From Paraburkholderia ultramafica (GTDB lineage Bacteria > Pseudomonadota > Gammaproteobacteria > Burkholderiales > Burkholderiaceae): a stretch of 64,000 nucleotides of DNA. The notes beneath the pieces were generated by a model. The model was not told where the DNA came from and searched no databases. It saw only the letters and a list, made by a program, of their open reading frames with translations. Shown piece by piece: positions 61,886 through 64,000 of the stretch. The DNA is taken from contig NZ_CADIKK010000002.1 in NCBI RefSeq assembly GCF_902859915.1, positions 124,001 to 188,000 on the forward strand. Direction: 5' to 3'. Position 1 is the first letter of the stretch; each line of letters starts with the position of its first letter. Position numbers and translations under genes: made by a program.

Positions 61886-62717
61886 GGGGCGATTGGGGGT
61901 GGGCTGAGGACCTCTGGAAAGCGAAAGACAGTTGGACCCCCGGCAGTGCTTCACATCGATCATGGCGAAGCGAGCAGCGCTGCGACCATCGCGTTGATGT
62001 TCTCCTGGTCAGGAGGCAAATTCGGCGGTCCCATCTTCAACGACTGTCCCCGTTTTGACGCCTTCAGAAACAGCCCGCGATACCGCAGGTTGAAGAACAG
62101 CGAGCCGCCTTGCCGACCGGTAAGCGGCACGCCGTGATTCTCCTGGACCGCTGCTTCCAGCATGTCGATCCAGTCCTCGATAAACGCGCCGGCGCCATTG
62201 CGAAGATGTAATTGGACTCATTGGTTTCGCTTGTCGTCGAAGCTCGCGCTGGACGCCTGCACAGCCTGACTCGCAGCTTTCAACTCAACATCGCGCTCGT
62301 GCACCAGGTCGGCATCGTGTATGAACGCATGATGCCTGTCGGAGCGTTGATGATCGACAAGGGCTCCGCCGTCGGCGCACTTGCTCCGACGTGACACATA
62401 TCGGTCACCCCTACCAAAGAAGATCTCGAGTTTGCCGGCCGATGGAAATTTTCCTTTACGATTGCTGGCCGATCGCCGGACATCGTAATGTCTATCGCCG
62501 GTGCGAAAGTACCGGTGACAGTCGTCGACTGAACCCGTTTTTTCCGTCTGTACATCCGTGCATGTCCGTACGCCACTGCTAGCGAAGCACATCACGAATA
62601 ACAAGTAAGCTTTATAGAAGGAAGAATCAATCAACTCAGATACCTGATCAGAAGTAGAACGGTCTGAAAGACCGAGTTTGGGTCAGACTTCCCGCGCTAT
62701 TCGCTTAGGAGTTCATT
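61886..62717. other. Eroded region with a minus-strand coding remnant
   Basis: About 830 bp. On the minus strand from about 62216 to 61960 a frame reads HLRNGAGAFIEDWIDMLEAA, then ENHGVPLTGRQGGSLFFNLR and GLFLKASKRGQSLKMGPPNL, which looks like the C-terminal end of a real protein whose family I cannot name. Upstream of it the coding signal stops. The stretch 62220-62690 has short frames only. AGGAG at 62707-62711 belongs to the next gene. Confidence 0.45.
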
Positions 62718-64000
62718 GTGATCAATCTTCCGGGACTTTCACTCTATCGTCGCCGTCGACACGATCTCGAACCCCTGCTACGGCAACCCTGTACACGCAC
62801 GCTGGCAACGCGGACAGCCGTCGAACCGGACCGTCCACCAAAGCGCGATGGAAACGGCGTGTCATACCGGATGGCAATGGCGGGTCTGTCCGTCGCATTG
62901 ACGTTTCCGTGCGCGGCCAGCGCCGCAGTTTCCATACTGCAGCCACCACGCGAAGCGACGACACAACAACCGCTCGAAGTCACGCTGATGTATAGCGGCG
63001 ACCAGCCGATGCCCGAGGACTTCAAGATACCGCCGCAGTTGACGGTCACGCTGACGAATGGCGACTTCCCGCCGAGGCAGGTTGTCCTGACGCGCGAACC
63101 GGGCGCACCGGACCATCTCACGCTGCCCGCGACGCAATTCCGCAAGATACGCTTCTCCGCTGCCTGGCCTGACTGGGCACGAGGCTTCGTGAAGATCGAC
63201 GTGGTGGGTCTTGACGTCTCTCCAGTGATCGTCGCACTGACGCGAACTGGACGTGGCACAGCGGAGGCGGCGGCTGGACCGTCCGCCGCCACGACGCCAA
63301 CCGGCCAGGCAGCGCAAACGGATCAGTCCGTCGCGCAAGCCTCCGCACAACCGGGATCTCCCACGCCGGGCAACCGGCCGCTTCCAGGCATGGACAGCAT
63401 GTTGTTGAGCCGCTTCTCGACTTTCGAGCCGATCTATTTCGCGGACGGTTCGAACGGCAACAATATGGCGAGGTTCCAGTTCAGCCTGAAGTTCAGGATC
63501 AAGATTCCTGATGATCCACGTTCGCGAGGCTTGTTCGACAACCTGTATTTCGCGTACACACAGACGTCACTGTGGGACATCCGCGAGCACCAGTCGCCAT
63601 TTCACGATACCGCCTATCAGCCGCAAGTGTTCTACTCGATTCCGAACACAGGATGGGCTAGTCCCATCTTCAAACAGATGTCGGCAATGGCCGGCCTCGG
63701 ACACGAATCCAATGGCCGGGATGGCGACGAATCACGCAGCATCGATATCGTCTTCGTGCGTCCCACCTGGGAAATCGGCGACACGCAGTCGAATCATCTG
63801 ACGGTCTCGCCGAAGGTCTACTACTACATCCCCTCCCGCAAGGAAGATAACCCGGATATCGCGGACTACCGCGGCTACGTCGATCTGCTCATCAAGTACG
63901 GCAGCCCCAATAGCTGGGAGCTCGCAACGACACTACGCAAGGGCACGAAAAGCTGGTATGGCAGCATCGACACGCAACTGACCTATCCGCTCGCCAGGAT
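62718..64000 (+). CDS. pldA: Outer-membrane phospholipase A (OMPLA), 3' partial
   Basis: GTG at 62718 follows AGGAG by 6 bp, which decides the start; 427 codons are visible before the window ends. The first 50 residues are an Arg-rich extension, followed by a signal-like segment (MAMAGLSVALTFPCAASAA) at residues 52-70. After a beta domain and a Thr/Gln/Pro linker comes the phospholipase A barrel: RFSTFEPIYFADGSNGNNMA, then the active site GHESNGRDGDESRS with H329 and S331, matching the His-x-Ser-Asn-Gly of OMPLA. The enzyme hydrolyses outer-membrane phospholipids on dimerisation with Ca. The N-terminal extension and soluble domain make it larger than E. coli PldA. Confidence 0.88.
   Translation, partial: MINLPGLSLYRRRRHDLEPLLRQPCTRTLATRTAVEPDRPPKRDGNGVSYRMAMAGLSVALTFPCAASAAVSILQPPREATTQQPLEVTLMYSGDQPMPEDFKIPPQLTVTLTNGDFPPRQVVLTREPGAPDHLTLPATQFRKIRFSAAWPDWARGFVKIDVVGLDVSPVIVALTRTGRGTAEAAAGPSAATTPTGQAAQTDQSVAQASAQPGSPTPGNRPLPGMDSMLLSRFSTFEPIYFADGSNGNNMARFQFSLKFRIKIPDDPRSRGLFDNLYFAYTQTSLWDIREHQSPFHDTAYQPQVFYSIPNTGWASPIFKQMSAMAGLGHESNGRDGDESRSIDIVFVRPTWEIGDTQSNHLTVSPKVYYYIPSRKEDNPDIADYRGYVDLLIKYGSPNSWELATTLRKGTKSWYGSIDTQLTYPLAR

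Noticed and set aside
1..64000. tRNA, rRNA, CRISPR arrays, transposases and integrases
   Set aside because: Looked for but none could be recognised by eye; short RNA genes could have been missed.

Overview
The window is high-GC DNA (about 60-65% by eye) with dense, short-spaced operons and strong third-position G/C. The gene set (pcaIJ-B-D-C, MocR/omega-aminotransferase pair, S1C protease, PPK2 and CHAD genes, D-tartrate dehydratase, OMPLA-type phospholipase, porin remnant) points to a betaproteobacterium of the Burkholderiaceae, most likely Paraburkholderia or a close relative. That assignment is inference from gene content; no rRNA or marker gene is present.

Layout. 0-6.5 kb: a partial gene, a Tat-exported PhoX-type phosphatase behind a good candidate Pho box, and a tightly coupled four-gene operon (CDP-alcohol phosphotransferase, 2OG-Fe(II) oxygenase, flippase-like membrane protein, cytidylyltransferase-like NTP transferase) that looks like a polar-lipid head-group pathway. 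6.6-17.8 kb: DHA2 efflux pump, gamma-glutamyltransferase, HtrA-like protease, VOC protein, PPK2, a broken phosphate permease, CHAD protein, DedA-rhodanese fusion, folE and a LysR regulator. 18-22.5 kb: the protocatechuate lower pathway pcaI-pcaJ-pcaB-pcaD-pcaC. 22.5-28 kb: a branched-chain-type ABC uptake operon (fused permease, two ATPases, binding protein) next to a decapitated TetR gene. 28-32.9 kb: small proteins, an omega-amino acid aminotransferase with a divergent MocR regulator, and a LysE exporter.

33-46.7 kb is more accessory: an unrecognised 507-residue membrane protein; a lipoprotein with a barnase/RNase Sa fold that has lost its catalytic Glu and His; a Tat-exported flavin amine oxidase overlapping a c-type cytochrome gene; a sCache chemoreceptor; a LacI pseudogene; and a divergent pair consisting of a SAM-cyclase-AAA-TPR signalling protein and a SulP transporter fused to STAS and cyclic-nucleotide-binding domains.

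46.7-62.7 kb is eroded accessory DNA. Its intact core is a five-gene minus-strand locus (47.5-52.3 kb) around a 688-residue bacterial MACPF (perforin-like) protein with companion proteins I do not recognise. This is my best candidate for an undescribed system. Around it lie fragments of a porin, a GH19 endolysin, a LuxR-type gene, an NTF2-like gene, a LysR gene fused by deletion to half a D-threonine aldolase gene, and the tail of dctA after an intact D-tartrate dehydratase gene. The window ends inside a phospholipase A (OMPLA) gene.

All positions and motif readings were made by eye; family names rest on motif recognition, not on searches.
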